A DNA stretch of 64,000 nt, taken from positions 4,154,001 to 4,218,000 of the forward strand of contig CP050890.1 in the NCBI GenBank assembly GCA_016745215.1. Reading direction: 5' to 3'. The notes under the pieces were generated by a model that searched no databases, was not told the origin of the DNA, and saw nothing but the letters and a program-made list of their open reading frames with translations. Positions within the stretch are counted from its first letter, which is position 1; each line of letters begins with the position of its first letter. Both the position numbers and the translations under genes were made by a program. Positions 7,802 to 16,251 of this stretch are shown here, in pieces. This DNA is from Thiohalocapsa sp. PB-PSB1 (GTDB taxonomy: Bacteria > Pseudomonadota > Gammaproteobacteria > Chromatiales > Chromatiaceae).

Positions 7802-8008
7802 CTGAAGATCATTCCGGAGAAATGCCCGGAAGATGCCCTTCATATTGCGGTCGCAGCTTGTAATGGCATGGATGTAATAGTAACGTGGAACTTCAAACAC
7901 ATTAACAATCCATTCATAAGAACTCGAATCCGCCAGGTCGTTCACGAAAACGGCTGGAACTGCCCCGAAATATGTTCTCCTGAAGAGTTTCTAGGTGACG
8001 AGCTATGA
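7802..8008 (+). pseudogene. 3' remnant of a VapC-like PIN-domain toxin gene
   Basis: From the right end of the IS the frame reads PEDALHIAVAACNGMDVIVT followed by WNFKHINN, the typical C-terminal third of PIN-domain toxins (conserved D..H.A.A and TWNFKH), ending PEEFLGDEL. The N-terminal two thirds, including the first acidic residues of the RNase site, are gone. The stop overlaps the start of the next gene by 4 bases (ATGA). Confidence 0.7.
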
Positions 8009-8253
8009 AAGATCCAATCGTTGAAGAAGTACGACAGATCCGCGATGACCATTCAAAGCGTTTTAGCTACGACTTGGACGCAATCTGTGAGGATTACAAA
8101 ACACACCAGGCTCTAGTTGGCGAGAGGCTGGTTCGTTTGCAGCCACGAGCAGCTAAGTCGGGTAGCCGCCCCGCTTCACAGCGGGGAGGCCCCCTAAGAA
8201 CCGGACGTGCGAGTTTCCCCGCATCCGGCTCAAGCCTTTCAAAGCCCCGTTAG
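8005..8253 (+). CDS. Antitoxin-like partner of the VapC remnant, 3' end altered by an intron
   Basis: The product starts MKDPIVEEVRQIRDDHSKRF and continues DLDAICEDYKTHQ, a small helical protein that regularly follows PIN-domain toxin genes in sulfur bacteria and cyanobacteria and is regarded as its antitoxin or accessory. The native frame runs to about 8156, where the group II intron is inserted on the opposite strand; the last 30 residues to the stop at 8253 are intron-encoded. If the intron is removed the frame continues for 21 codons at 10633 and ends at a TGA. As the intron is antisense to this gene it cannot be spliced from its mRNA. Confidence 0.6.
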   Translation: MKDPIVEEVRQIRDDHSKRFSYDLDAICEDYKTHQALVGERLVRLQPRAAKSGSRPASQRGGPLRTGRASFPASGSSLSKPR

Positions 8254-10632
8254 CCAGGGCCGGCTGTCAAATGAGCGAACACGAACTGCATGTTCGCACC
8301 GAGTTTCATCAGGTGATGAACCTGACGATGACAGTTAGGATGGAGCAGGACCAGGTTATTCAGGTTATCATCTCCCCCTTTGCAGCGTTCGATGATGTGA
8401 TGCGTATGAATACTTGTATCACCATTGAAGCCTTGGCTACACATCGGACAAAAACCACCCTGTTGCTTCCAGATGCTCCGTAGCTTGGTTTTCCCCCATT
8501 TTCGGCATTTCCACTTTTGTAGATACCTCTGTTCGAAGTAGTTTTCCCAATCGGGGTCATAAGGGTTGGCTTCACCTTGGATTTTCACGTGCCTTGTGAC
8601 GGACACAAGATCGGCCTTGAACAGACGTATCGGATCTCCTTGATCGTCAACACCTGTAAACACCCAGTGATTGCCTCCCACCGTTTTGAAGTATTGATCT
8701 TTAACCCAGTGGGAAGGTTTTCTCGGGTGTCGTCTTTTTGCCCAGTGCCATAACTGTTTGAAGATGAACGTATCCACTCGTTGAAACACCAGCTTTGCCA
8801 CCGCGTGTTTGTGATAATTCGCCCAGCCCCGAATGATTGGATTGAGCTGTTTCAACAGATTCGTGGTCTTGGCTTGCCGGTTATTTCGGAGGATTTCCCC
8901 TGTTTTCTCTGCCAGCGTCTTGATGCTCGACTCTGACGGTTTGATCAGAAGTTTTCCGTTTGGATACTTTCTGATATTCCACCCAAGGAAATCAAAGCCT
9001 TTCGTGACATGCGTGATATGGGTCTTCTCCTCGGAGAGTCGCAATCCACGTTCTACGAGAAAGCGAATCACCCGTGGCTTTGCAACTTGCTCCAGCCATT
9101 CCTTGGAATCGCCAGTGATGATAAAATCATCAGCGTATCGAACCACATTCACCTTGTGTTGGCGCTTTTCCGTTATATTGTTCACAACACAAGCCTCGAG
9201 TCCGTCGAGACACATATTCGCCAAGAGTGGCGAAGCTATGCCACCTTGTGGCGTTCCTTTCTCCGTGTCATGAAAGACGTTTTTCTCCATGTATCCCGCT
9301 TTCAGCCATTTCCTCAACGTCCGTTTTTGCGTTGGTATATTCTTCAACATCCAGTTGTGACTGATTTCATCGAAACAGGCTTTAATATCTCCTTCGAGTA
9401 TCCATTGCGCTGACGATTTGAGTCTTAACGCGTTGAATACCTGTTCCGCGGCGTCGTGCGCGGAGCGTTCCGGGCGAAAGCCGTAAGAATTGGTATCACC
9501 TGTACATTCCGCAACCGGTTCCAAACCCAATTTACATAAGGCTTGTTGTGCTCGGTCGAACAGTGTTGGAATGCCAAGTGGCCGTTTCTTTCCATTCTTT
9601 TTCGGGATATAAATCCGGCGCAATGGTGCAGCTCGATATCTCCTTTGCAGCAACCGTTGTACCGCGTTCATCTTCTTTTCCGGCGTGTCCCATACAATGC
9701 CGTCCACACCCGGAGTCTTCTTCCCTCGGTTTTCAGTCACTCGCCTGACAGCGAGCAGGCGACCGCTTACGGAGTGACTGAGCAAACGTTGCAAGGCTTT
9801 TACCAAGCGCCATTTGCCCTCTTTGACAGCCTTCACGATACGCACTTGAAGCCTGCGCACATAACGTATCGCACGACGCCAATCGACGCCGTGCCAATCT
9901 GTTACGCGGGAATCCGCGTCAGTAGCCAAGGCTAAAGTCACTTGCTGAATTCCTCTTGCATTCTGACAAATTCTCTCGTGATTCAAGACCTGCCGGATCA
10001 GGCAGCGATCTTGCCTGTTCCCCGGAAGTCAGCAACCCTTTCGGGCGAGATCCTGTTGGATCTGCTTCGCCTTTCCGTGTATACACCAGCTAAACAGACC
10101 TTTAACCTCTATCCGCACCATTACGGTGCGGCATTCGCTTCTTCCTGCATCCTCTACCCGCTGCCCCGTCGAAGGCGCCTCACGGCGGTACTACTTCTCT
10201 CCTTGAAGAGGACAACGGGCTTACCCCGTTCCGCACATTGACCAAGCACGCGACTTAGATGCCGTCTTTCCACCGGGGGGACGTCGTCCGCGCGGGCAAC
10301 CACTGAGTCTCCCGTCCTGCCCCCGTGCCGTTTGGCCCAAGCCTGACAGCCCCTTTGGCTTGTCCTGTATGACGATGGTTACAACGATTCACCTAAGTTC
10401 ATCATATCGCGTATCCCGCATCCCTCCGCCTGAGGCTGGCAGACTTGAACTCCCCTCGCGGTTCGTTCTTGTGGCATACTTCACCAAGGACTACGTTTCT
10501 CCCAGAGGCTCCGCACAAAGGGGTTACTCCCAATGCACGCTCCGGTAGGATTCCGTGGCGAAACACGGACTGCTATCGTTTGTCGCTCCTTGACCACGCA
10601 GCAGAGATCAAATGTGCGACTTCGGGTCGCAC
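8157..10632 (-). mobile_element. Group II intron with maturase gene, inserted in an attC-like site
   Basis: On the minus strand the intron starts GTGCGACCCGAAGTCGCAC at 10632 (the GUGYG consensus). Domain V is visible at 8198-8231 with GGATGCGGGGAAACTCGCAC in its hairpin, and domain VI with CCCGCTGTGAAGCGGG leads to a 3' end at CTACCCGAC (8157). The 2,476-bp length and the large ORF in domain IV fit a complete intron. Flanking exons join an antitoxin gene end (GCTAAG) to AATAGGCTCC and a palindrome ending in GTCGTTGGCG, which resembles an attC site. Confidence 0.8.
8250..9986 (-). CDS. Group II intron reverse transcriptase/maturase with HNH endonuclease
   Basis: A 578-residue multifunctional protein. 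An N-terminal RT0/RT1 region (VDWRRAIRYVRRLQVRIVKA, TENRGKKTPGVDGI) is followed by palm motifs (SYGFRPERSAHDA, FDEISHNWML, GTPQGGIASPLLAN) and the active-site VVRYADDFIITG. Domain X/maturase includes NPIIRGWANYHK. The C-terminus is an HNH domain with two CxxC-type pairs (CPMCSQGF; HHIIERCKGGDDNLNNLVLLHPNC). It splices the intron RNA, reverse transcribes it and cuts the second DNA strand for retrohoming. All key residues are present, so the intron may still be mobile. Confidence 0.93.
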   Translation of the reverse strand: MNHERICQNARGIQQVTLALATDADSRVTDWHGVDWRRAIRYVRRLQVRIVKAVKEGKWRLVKALQRLLSHSVSGRLLAVRRVTENRGKKTPGVDGIVWDTPEKKMNAVQRLLQRRYRAAPLRRIYIPKKNGKKRPLGIPTLFDRAQQALCKLGLEPVAECTGDTNSYGFRPERSAHDAAEQVFNALRLKSSAQWILEGDIKACFDEISHNWMLKNIPTQKRTLRKWLKAGYMEKNVFHDTEKGTPQGGIASPLLANMCLDGLEACVVNNITEKRQHKVNVVRYADDFIITGDSKEWLEQVAKPRVIRFLVERGLRLSEEKTHITHVTKGFDFLGWNIRKYPNGKLLIKPSESSIKTLAEKTGEILRNNRQAKTTNLLKQLNPIIRGWANYHKHAVAKLVFQRVDTFIFKQLWHWAKRRHPRKPSHWVKDQYFKTVGGNHWVFTGVDDQGDPIRLFKADLVSVTRHVKIQGEANPYDPDWENYFEQRYLQKWKCRKWGKTKLRSIWKQQGGFCPMCSQGFNGDTSIHTHHIIERCKGGDDNLNNLVLLHPNCHRQVHHLMKLGANMQFVFAHLTAGPG

Positions 10633-10714
10633 CAATAGGCTCCAGCCGACCGACCAAAGTGCTGCTCGCTGCGCTCCCAGCACCTTGGCCGGCGGCTGAT
10701 CCTTGTCGTTGGCG
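10633..10714 (+). other. attC-like sequence split by the group II intron
   Basis: Immediately after the intron the plus strand shows a palindrome (CAAAGTGCTG ... CCAGCACCTTGG) followed by GGCGGCTGATCCTTGTCGTT, which lines up with GCGCGCTGTGCTTGACGTT of the attC at 20003. The missing R'' half would be GCTAAG at 8151-8156, across the intron. Less well conserved than the other sites. Confidence 0.4.
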
Positions 10715-10757
10715 CGCAAAATTCACGCGGCCAGCCCGAACAACCGGAGCACCCGTT

Positions 10758-11144
10758 ATGCATACTAGAGTTGTATTGCCCTTCCTAACCTCTGCCTCTG
10801 TGCTTTCTTGCTTCGCGGTGGTTAACATCGCGAATGCGGACACCTGTAATGGATACGACTTACTCCAAGGGACGCATACACCCCATGGTGGGCATGCCCC
10901 GTGGAATGTGATGATGGATCTGCAGAGAATGACGGCGACCGCAAGCTAATCTGACGGAGCGCGCGCTGAATCCGTAATTACTGATATCACTTGCACTCCC
11001 GACAAGATCTCCTTCACTAGCAGTACAGGCGATCGCTTGGCGTCTTGCGCCGGGACTATCGCTGGCTCTACTGCGACGGGGGTTTGCGTGCTGGAGGGTG
11101 GAGAACCGAGCCAGGACTTCTCACATACACTCTCGAAACGGTAG
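10758..11144 (+). pseudogene. Small secreted protein gene with an internal stop
   Basis: An ATG opens a signal peptide (MHTRVVLPFLTSASVLSCFA, cleavage after ANA) and a cysteine-containing start (DTCNGYD). TAA at 10947-10949 ends the first 63 codons, but the same frame stays open to TAG at 11142-11144 and reads ITDITCTPDKISFTSS then CVLEGGEPSQDF, which looks like real coding sequence. So this is probably a 128-residue periplasmic protein with one nonsense mutation. No family is recognised. Its position just after an attC-like site suggests a cassette. Confidence 0.45.
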
Positions 11145-11245
11145 CGCTTTGCAGTGTGCACACCTGGACGCTATGCATGGAGAGCTTTAGTTACTGGCTC
11201 GAACGTGGCCATTGAGCAAGAACGGCAGACATCAGATAAGTGAGC

Positions 11246-11581
11246 ATGAAGATTCCCAACTGCAGCAATGCTGTGGTGGAAGCGAGAAAGGTCGCTGACT
11301 ATCTTCTTTCTCTTGAGCACCCTGAAGGCGAATCGAAGGCGCGGTTTTTTCTTGGCTGGGGTTTTTCGCGGCGGCGGTGGCAAATCCTCGCATCCGCACT
11401 GACCAAACATGCCGAAGAAAACGACTGCTCTGCCGCTATCCCAGGGAAACACGGGACGAAATATGTCGTAGTGGGGTCCATTTCTGCGCCTAAAGGCATA
11501 ACCCCTCCGATCAAAACAATCTGGATAGTCGATGATGAAGAACAATGTCCGCGCTTGATCACCGCTTATCCCGAATCGTAG
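11246..11581 (+). CDS. DUF6883 domain protein, integron cassette gene
   Basis: A 111-residue protein starting MKIPNCSNAVVEARKVADYL, with KARFFLGWGFSRRRWQILASAL and KTIWIVDDEEQCPRLITAYP, the pattern of DUF6883 proteins. These small proteins are usually paired with a DUF4926 partner, as here 9 bases downstream, and have been suggested to form toxin-antitoxin or immunity modules, but no activity is established. The ATG at 11246 is preferred to a GTG six bases earlier. An attC closes the pair at 11826, so both genes form one cassette. Confidence 0.65.
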   Translation: MKIPNCSNAVVEARKVADYLLSLEHPEGESKARFFLGWGFSRRRWQILASALTKHAEENDCSAAIPGKHGTKYVVVGSISAPKGITPPIKTIWIVDDEEQCPRLITAYPES

Positions 11582-11590
11582 GCACACCTA

Positions 11591-11821
11591 ATGATAAATG
11601 AACACGACAGAGTGGTTCTGACCGAAGCCATATCAAGTCATGGTCTTGAGCCCGGTGATATCGGCGCAGTCGTCTACGTGCATGGCGAGGGCAAAGCATA
11701 TGAAGTAGAGTTTGTCACTCTAGACGGAAAGACAGCCGCCGTTCTTGAGCTTGATTCTAGTCAGGTCATGCCGATTGGTCCTGATCAGATCCCCCATGCC
11801 AGGAGTCTCCGCGCTGCCTGA
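11591..11821 (+). CDS. DUF4926 domain protein
   Basis: A 76-residue, all-beta protein (INEHDRVVLTEAISSHGLEP, GDIGAVVYVHGEGKAYEVEF) matching the DUF4926 pattern, a small SH3-like barrel of unknown function. It follows the DUF6883 gene by 9 bases and shares its cassette. The pairing is recurrent in bacteria; the larger partner is usually first. Whether it acts as an antidote is not known. Confidence 0.7.
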   Translation: MINEHDRVVLTEAISSHGLEPGDIGAVVYVHGEGKAYEVEFVTLDGKTAAVLELDSSQVMPIGPDQIPHARSLRAA

Positions 11822-11825
11822 AGAT

Positions 11826-11914
11826 CGCCAACAAATCCGCCAGCCCGACGCCAAACTGCGGCCGGCGCTTCGCGCGTAGCCGCAGTTTAGCGCGGGCTGC
11901 GGTTGACGTTATGC
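11826..11914 (+). other. attC recombination site
   Basis: An 89-bp imperfect palindrome that starts just after the DUF4926 stop. It opens TCGCCAAC and CAGCCCGACGCC, has a GC-rich central stem (AACTGCGGCC/GCCGCAGTTT around GCGCTTCGCGC), and ends GCGGGCTGCGGTTGACGTTA with TGC. It is nearly identical to the site at 19233 and of the same length, which supports an integron attC family specific to this genome. Confidence 0.75.
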
Positions 11915-11964
11915 TCGAGAAGTAGCCCCTTGCTATCTACGCCATTGGCGTATACGCTTGAAGC

Positions 11965-12019
11965 ATGATGACGATCGCGGAAACTCTGCCGTTTCAAAGA
12001 AAAATCAGTAGGTTGTTGT
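11965..12019 (+). pseudogene. First 18 codons of a RelE/HigB-like toxin gene, cut by the IS66-type element
   Basis: Just after the attC, an ATG starts MMTIAETLPFQRKISRLL, the usual opening of RelE/HigB-like toxins. The IS left repeat begins at 12020. The rest of the gene is not found beyond the right end of the IS. A short inverted repeat CGCC ATT GGCG lies 20 bases upstream, plausible as an operator. Confidence 0.45.
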
Positions 12020-12104
12020 CCACTGAGGGTAAATATTCGGCCAAGCCATCCGTTCAGCCAGAAAGTACGGGACACATGAGAAGATTCCGTGTATAAACTG
12101 GACC

Positions 12105-13868
12105 ATGCAAACCGCGATACAACCCAAGTCGACGGCGGCCGAGGCGCACCGTGCGTACACTTGCTCCGAGGCCGGACCACCGTGCCCGTTCTCGCAGCAA
12201 TGGGTCAGGATCACGAAACAGGAGCACATTGATCTCAGCGCGCGGGCAAACTACTGGGAAGCGCAGCATGCCAGGGCAAGAGCCGAGATCGACAAGCTGC
12301 GTGAAGAGGTGGCGCTCGAGGATGCCAAGATCAAAGACCTTCAGAACCGGTTGTTCGGGAAGAAGAGCGAGAAGCAGCGCGCGTCGAGATCGCAACGCAG
12401 CAACCAAGGCAAGCGCCCGTCCAAGCGCAAGCGCGGCCAGCAGTCCGGCAGTTCAGGGCACGGTCGCACCAAGCGACCGGATCTCCCCATCGTTGCCGAT
12501 GAGCAGGATCTGGATGACGATCAAAAGCGCTGCTCGACCTGTGGCTTGCCGCATCGTCCCAACCCGGCACTGGACGAGTACAGCGACCTCATCGAAGTCG
12601 AGGTCAAGGCGCACGTGCGCCGCATCCGACGTCCGGCCTATACCCGCAACCCCGGCTGCACCTGCGAGGACACCCCGGCCATCCTCAGCGCCGCGCCGCC
12701 GGCGCGACCGATTCCGCGCAGCGACTATGGTGTCAGCTTTTGGGTCGAGATCATTCTGCGCAAATTCCGCTACGGCCAACCCACTCACCGCGCTCTGCAG
12801 GACCTGCGTGACCAGGGACTGCCGGTCTCGCCCGGCACGGTCGCCGGTGGCCTGCAGGCCATCGCGCCACTGTTCGAGCCCATCGTCGAGCCCATCGTCG
12901 AGGAGCTGTACTGCAAGCAGATGAGCGAGCAGCTGTTTCATCATGACGAGACGCGCTGGGAAGTCTTCGTGGAGCTGCCCGGCAAGGTCGGTACGCGCTG
13001 GTATCTGTGGGTGACGCGTTCACCCTCGGTGGTCTTCTACTGCATCGATCCCAGCCGCAGTGCTGCGGTCCCCGGCGCGCATTTTGCCGGGTTGCAGGCG
13101 CAGCAGGCCATCATCGTCTGCGATCGCTACAGTGCCTACAAGAAGCTGGCCCGGCTGGCGCTGAACATCCTGCTCGCGTTCTGTTGGGCACCTATGCGCC
13201 GCGACTTTCTGGATGCTGGTCGCGCCTTCGCCGAGCTTCAGCAGTGGGCGCTCGACTGGAAGGAACGCATCGGCGCGCTCTACCATCTCAATCAACTGCG
13301 CCTCGAGCAGTGGGCTCCCGAGCGCCCGATTGGCGAGCAATGCGCTGGCTTTCATCAACACCATGCGGCGCTGCAGGGCCAGATGCAGGACATGCATAAG
13401 GAGGCAACCCGGGTCTTGGCGCAGGCGGATGCGCCAGGCGCCGGTTTGTCCAAGAGTGCACGCACGCAGCAGAACAAGGTGCTCTCCAGTCTGCTCGATC
13501 ACTGGTCCGGGCTCAGCGTTTTTGTCGACCATCCCGAAGTTCCGATGGACAACAATCGCGGTGAGAACAGTATCCGCACGCCGGTCACCGGGCGCAAGAA
13601 CGACTACGGATCGGGCAGCATCTGGAGCGCAGAACTCGCCGCCACGCTGTTCGCCATCCTGCAAACCCTGGTGCTGTGGGGCATCAACCCCCGTCACTGG
13701 CTTCTGGACTATCTCACCGCCTGCGCGGAAAATGGCGCCAGCCCACCAGCGCAGATCGATGCCTTTCTCCCCTGGGCGATGGATGACGCGCGCCGCGCCG
13801 ACCTCCGTCGTCCCTATGCCTGCCGAGCACCGCCCGCCGAGCCGCTTCCCATCGGCGAGGACACATGA
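12105..13868 (+). CDS. IS66-family transposase
   Basis: A 587-residue protein with the IS66 TnpC plan: an N-terminal coiled coil (RARAEIDKLREEVALEDAKI), the motif KDLQNRLFGKKSEK, a basic linker, a zinc-finger-like CSTCGL segment, then the DDE domain with HHDETRWEVF (first Asp), VCDRYSAYKK (second Asp) and MDNNRGENSIRTPVTGRKND near the catalytic Glu. The start at 12105 gives a longer N-terminus than usual; a later start is possible. The stop overlaps the DUF4338 gene by 4 bases, so the two are coupled. Complete. Confidence 0.88.
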   Translation: MQTAIQPKSTAAEAHRAYTCSEAGPPCPFSQQWVRITKQEHIDLSARANYWEAQHARARAEIDKLREEVALEDAKIKDLQNRLFGKKSEKQRASRSQRSNQGKRPSKRKRGQQSGSSGHGRTKRPDLPIVADEQDLDDDQKRCSTCGLPHRPNPALDEYSDLIEVEVKAHVRRIRRPAYTRNPGCTCEDTPAILSAAPPARPIPRSDYGVSFWVEIILRKFRYGQPTHRALQDLRDQGLPVSPGTVAGGLQAIAPLFEPIVEPIVEELYCKQMSEQLFHHDETRWEVFVELPGKVGTRWYLWVTRSPSVVFYCIDPSRSAAVPGAHFAGLQAQQAIIVCDRYSAYKKLARLALNILLAFCWAPMRRDFLDAGRAFAELQQWALDWKERIGALYHLNQLRLEQWAPERPIGEQCAGFHQHHAALQGQMQDMHKEATRVLAQADAPGAGLSKSARTQQNKVLSSLLDHWSGLSVFVDHPEVPMDNNRGENSIRTPVTGRKNDYGSGSIWSAELAATLFAILQTLVLWGINPRHWLLDYLTACAENGASPPAQIDAFLPWAMDDARRADLRRPYACRAPPAEPLPIGEDT

Positions 13869-14722
13869 GCCATCGCTACTGTGGGCGCGACTTCCACGTC
13901 GAGGACATCGCGCTGATCCGCCGGCTCATCGCCGAGGACCCAGCGCGCACCCGTGCCGAGCTGTCGCGATTGACCTGCCGAGCGCTGCACTGGCACAAGC
14001 CCGACGGCGGATTGAAGGACATGTCCGCTCGGGTGGCCATGCTGCGCATGCACGACGACGGGCTGATCACGCTGCCTCCGCCGCGTGGCAAGCGACCCGA
14101 TCCAACGCTGTCCATCAGCGCGCTCAGCGATCCGGGAGAACCGCTCGACATGCCCGTCGGCGCGCTTGCGCCGCCGCTGTTCCAGCGCGTGCGCACGCCA
14201 GCGGACTCGCGCCTGTGGAACGAATACATCCAGCGCTACCATTACCTTGGCTACACGCCTCTGCCCGGCGCGCAGCTGCGCTACATCGTCTACGCGGCCG
14301 AGCAACCCATCGCCCTACTCGGCTTCGGCGCCGCGGCCTGGATGTGCGCACCGCGCGATCGCTACATCGGCTGGTCGCATGAACAACGTCGCCAACATCT
14401 GCACCTGGTCGTCAACAACGCCAGGTTCCTCATCCTGCCCTGGATACAGGTGCACAACCTCGCCTCCATGCTGTTGGCCAAGGCGGCCAAGCTGCTTCCC
14501 CGACACTGGCAGGACGTCTACGCATACCGCCCGGTGCTGCTCGAGACTTTCGTCGAAAGACCGCGTTTCCGCGGCACCTGCTACCACGCCGCCAACTGGC
14601 TCCGCCTCGGTCAGACCAAAGGCCGTGGCAAGCTCGGTCCTGCCGGGAAACGCAGTGTGCCAATCAAGGACTTGTGGGTGTACCCCATGGATCAACGCTT
14701 CCGCGAGACGCTGACTCGTTGA
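13865..14722 (+). CDS. DUF4338 protein related to Druantia DruA
   Basis: A 285-residue protein with N-terminal winged-helix-like region (RRLIAEDPARTRAELSRLTC) and the DUF4338 core: WNEYIQRYHYLGYTPLPGAQ, RYIVYAAEQPIALLGFGAAA, NNARFLILPWIQVHNLASML, FVERPRFRGTCYHAANWLRL, ending KDLWVYPMDQRF. In the Druantia anti-phage system the DUF4338 protein is DruA. Here none of druB-E is present; the gene overlaps the IS66 transposase stop by 4 bases (ATGA) and lies inside the same inverted repeats, so in this context it is a transposon passenger or accessory. Role unknown; complete frame. Confidence 0.8.
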   Translation: MSHRYCGRDFHVEDIALIRRLIAEDPARTRAELSRLTCRALHWHKPDGGLKDMSARVAMLRMHDDGLITLPPPRGKRPDPTLSISALSDPGEPLDMPVGALAPPLFQRVRTPADSRLWNEYIQRYHYLGYTPLPGAQLRYIVYAAEQPIALLGFGAAAWMCAPRDRYIGWSHEQRRQHLHLVVNNARFLILPWIQVHNLASMLLAKAAKLLPRHWQDVYAYRPVLLETFVERPRFRGTCYHAANWLRLGQTKGRGKLGPAGKRSVPIKDLWVYPMDQRFRETLTR

Positions 14723-14893
14723 TTCTCCAAGGGATGGGGCGGCCGAATGTTTACGCCCCAGTGGCGATAAATCACTGCTTTAGCTGCGCGGACGACGTGT
14801 TGCACTCTTCTGGGGGTCTGGCGACCGCGGACGGCAGTCACGTCACATCTCGTGCGTCGATGCCGAGCACGCCCAGCAATTCCAAATTTGCCC

Positions 14894-16251
14894 CTATCGC
14901 GTGTTAGCGCGGCGACGTGGCGGTGGTTGCGCGGGCTGTAGGGCGTCGATCATGGAGTCGAACAGACGTTCCCAATGATCGAATGGCAAGTAGAACGTCA
15001 GCGCACGCAGGTGTTCGAAGAAGGTGCGCTGCGACGACAGGTTGTCGCGCACGTGTTGGTAGCGTGGATCGTAGAGATCCAGCAGCGTGTGGGCGAGAAA
15101 AGCCAAGAGGATAAGACTCGCGAGCAGGTTGGCCAGATGCTGTTTGCCGTGGCCGTAGTTGTGCTCGAAGCGATAGCCTTTGGTCTTGAGCGTATTGTTG
15201 TTTTCGTTCTCGATCTTCCAGCGGCTGCGCCCCGCGGCGGCGATCACGACGACCTTGTCCGAGGTGATTGGCACAGAGCTGTCCCAGGCATTGCGGTAGA
15301 GCACCTTGCCCTCGGCATCGGTCGTGGTCAGCTCGCACCAGCCGACTTTCAGGGCATCGTCGCCGTCGCGCAGCGGCAAATCGTTGAGCCAACGATAGGT
15401 ATCGGTCAGGCGCTGCTGGCCGTTGCAACGGGTCTTGACCCGGGTGGCCACCTCGCCGGTGCGCTCGAAATCGGCTACCCACTCATAGAGCAATGTATGG
15501 GAACCCGGCTTACAGACGAAGATGAACGCACAGCCCTGCGCCAAGACCTGCTTGCAGAACGGCTGATGTCAGTACAGATCATCGCCCAGCACGGTGGTGC
15601 GCCACGCTCTCAGCTGCGCCCCCCAGCGTTGCAGCCAATGCGTGCCTGCCTTGAGCTCGCAGTCCTGTTTGGCCTCTCCGTCCTGCGGCACGACGAACTC
15701 CGGGGCCAGGGCAGGACCGTCTTTTGCCCGGGGGCGACGATCACCGACGTGAGCGCCGTGTGGTAGTACTGGGTCTTGCCATTGGCCAACGTGCGCGTGG
15801 AGCACTGCGGGCAGTCAGTCGCCTCAGAACAATGGTGTTCGGTGCCGTCGAGTGCCACCAGCAGCCGCCCATCAAGCGCCCGGTGCGAGGCCAATCCACC
15901 GTCGGCCACGATCGGCTCCACGGGATCCATGAACACCGGCGCGACATGGTCAGACGAAACCGGATCAAGCAGGTTGCGAATCTGCTGCATGCTCGGGATC
16001 TGCTCGATCCCGAACAGCGAGCTGGCATTGTTCCGCCCTCGCGCTTTCTGCATTCGCACCTGAAAGTCGAGAAACGACGGGCTCTGCATGAAGAATACCG
16101 AGAACGCACTCATTCCGGCATCGCCCATCGTGTAGCGTTGATTGTTGCCGCCCTTGCGCGTATCCGGCAGTGCGCACAGCGCCTCGCGAACCCTGGCAAC
16201 GAGTGTCTTTACGGTCCACTTCACAGGCGTGGACTTCGGCTTGAGGACCAA
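14894..16251 (-). pseudogene. Decayed DDE transposase (IS4/ISNCY-like)
   Basis: The N-terminal part (16251 to about 15720) reads MSAFSVFFMQSPSFLDFQVR, LFGIEQIPSMQQIRNLLDPV and LVALDGTEHH, a known transposase type with the first catalytic Asp. It shifts frame to PEFVVPQDGEAKQDCELKAG and TTVLGDDLY, then meets a stop at 15569-15571. The C-terminal part (15544 to 14894) has FIFVCKPGSH, WKIENENNNTLKTKGYRFEH (the Glu box) and a leucine-rich tail. Thus there is at least one frameshift and one nonsense codon. Terminal repeats were not identified with confidence. Confidence 0.7.

Larger units (their letters stand above)
12020..14764 (+). mobile_element. IS66-family element carrying a DUF4338 (DruA-like) gene
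   Basis: The left end CCACTGAGGGTAAATATTCGG and the complement of the right end CCACTGGGGCGTAAACATTC share CCACTG, GTAAA, ATTCGGCC and CCATCC at matching spacing, so terminal inverted repeats of about 32 bp enclose two overlapping genes. No direct target duplication is seen (GTTGTTGT against CGATAAAT), so one flank has probably been rearranged. There are no tnpA/tnpB accessory genes as in classical IS66. Confidence 0.7.

Noticed and set aside
13865..14722. A full Druantia defence system
   Set aside because: Only the DUF4338 gene is present; no helicase (druE) or druB-D genes lie nearby, and it is enclosed in a transposon.
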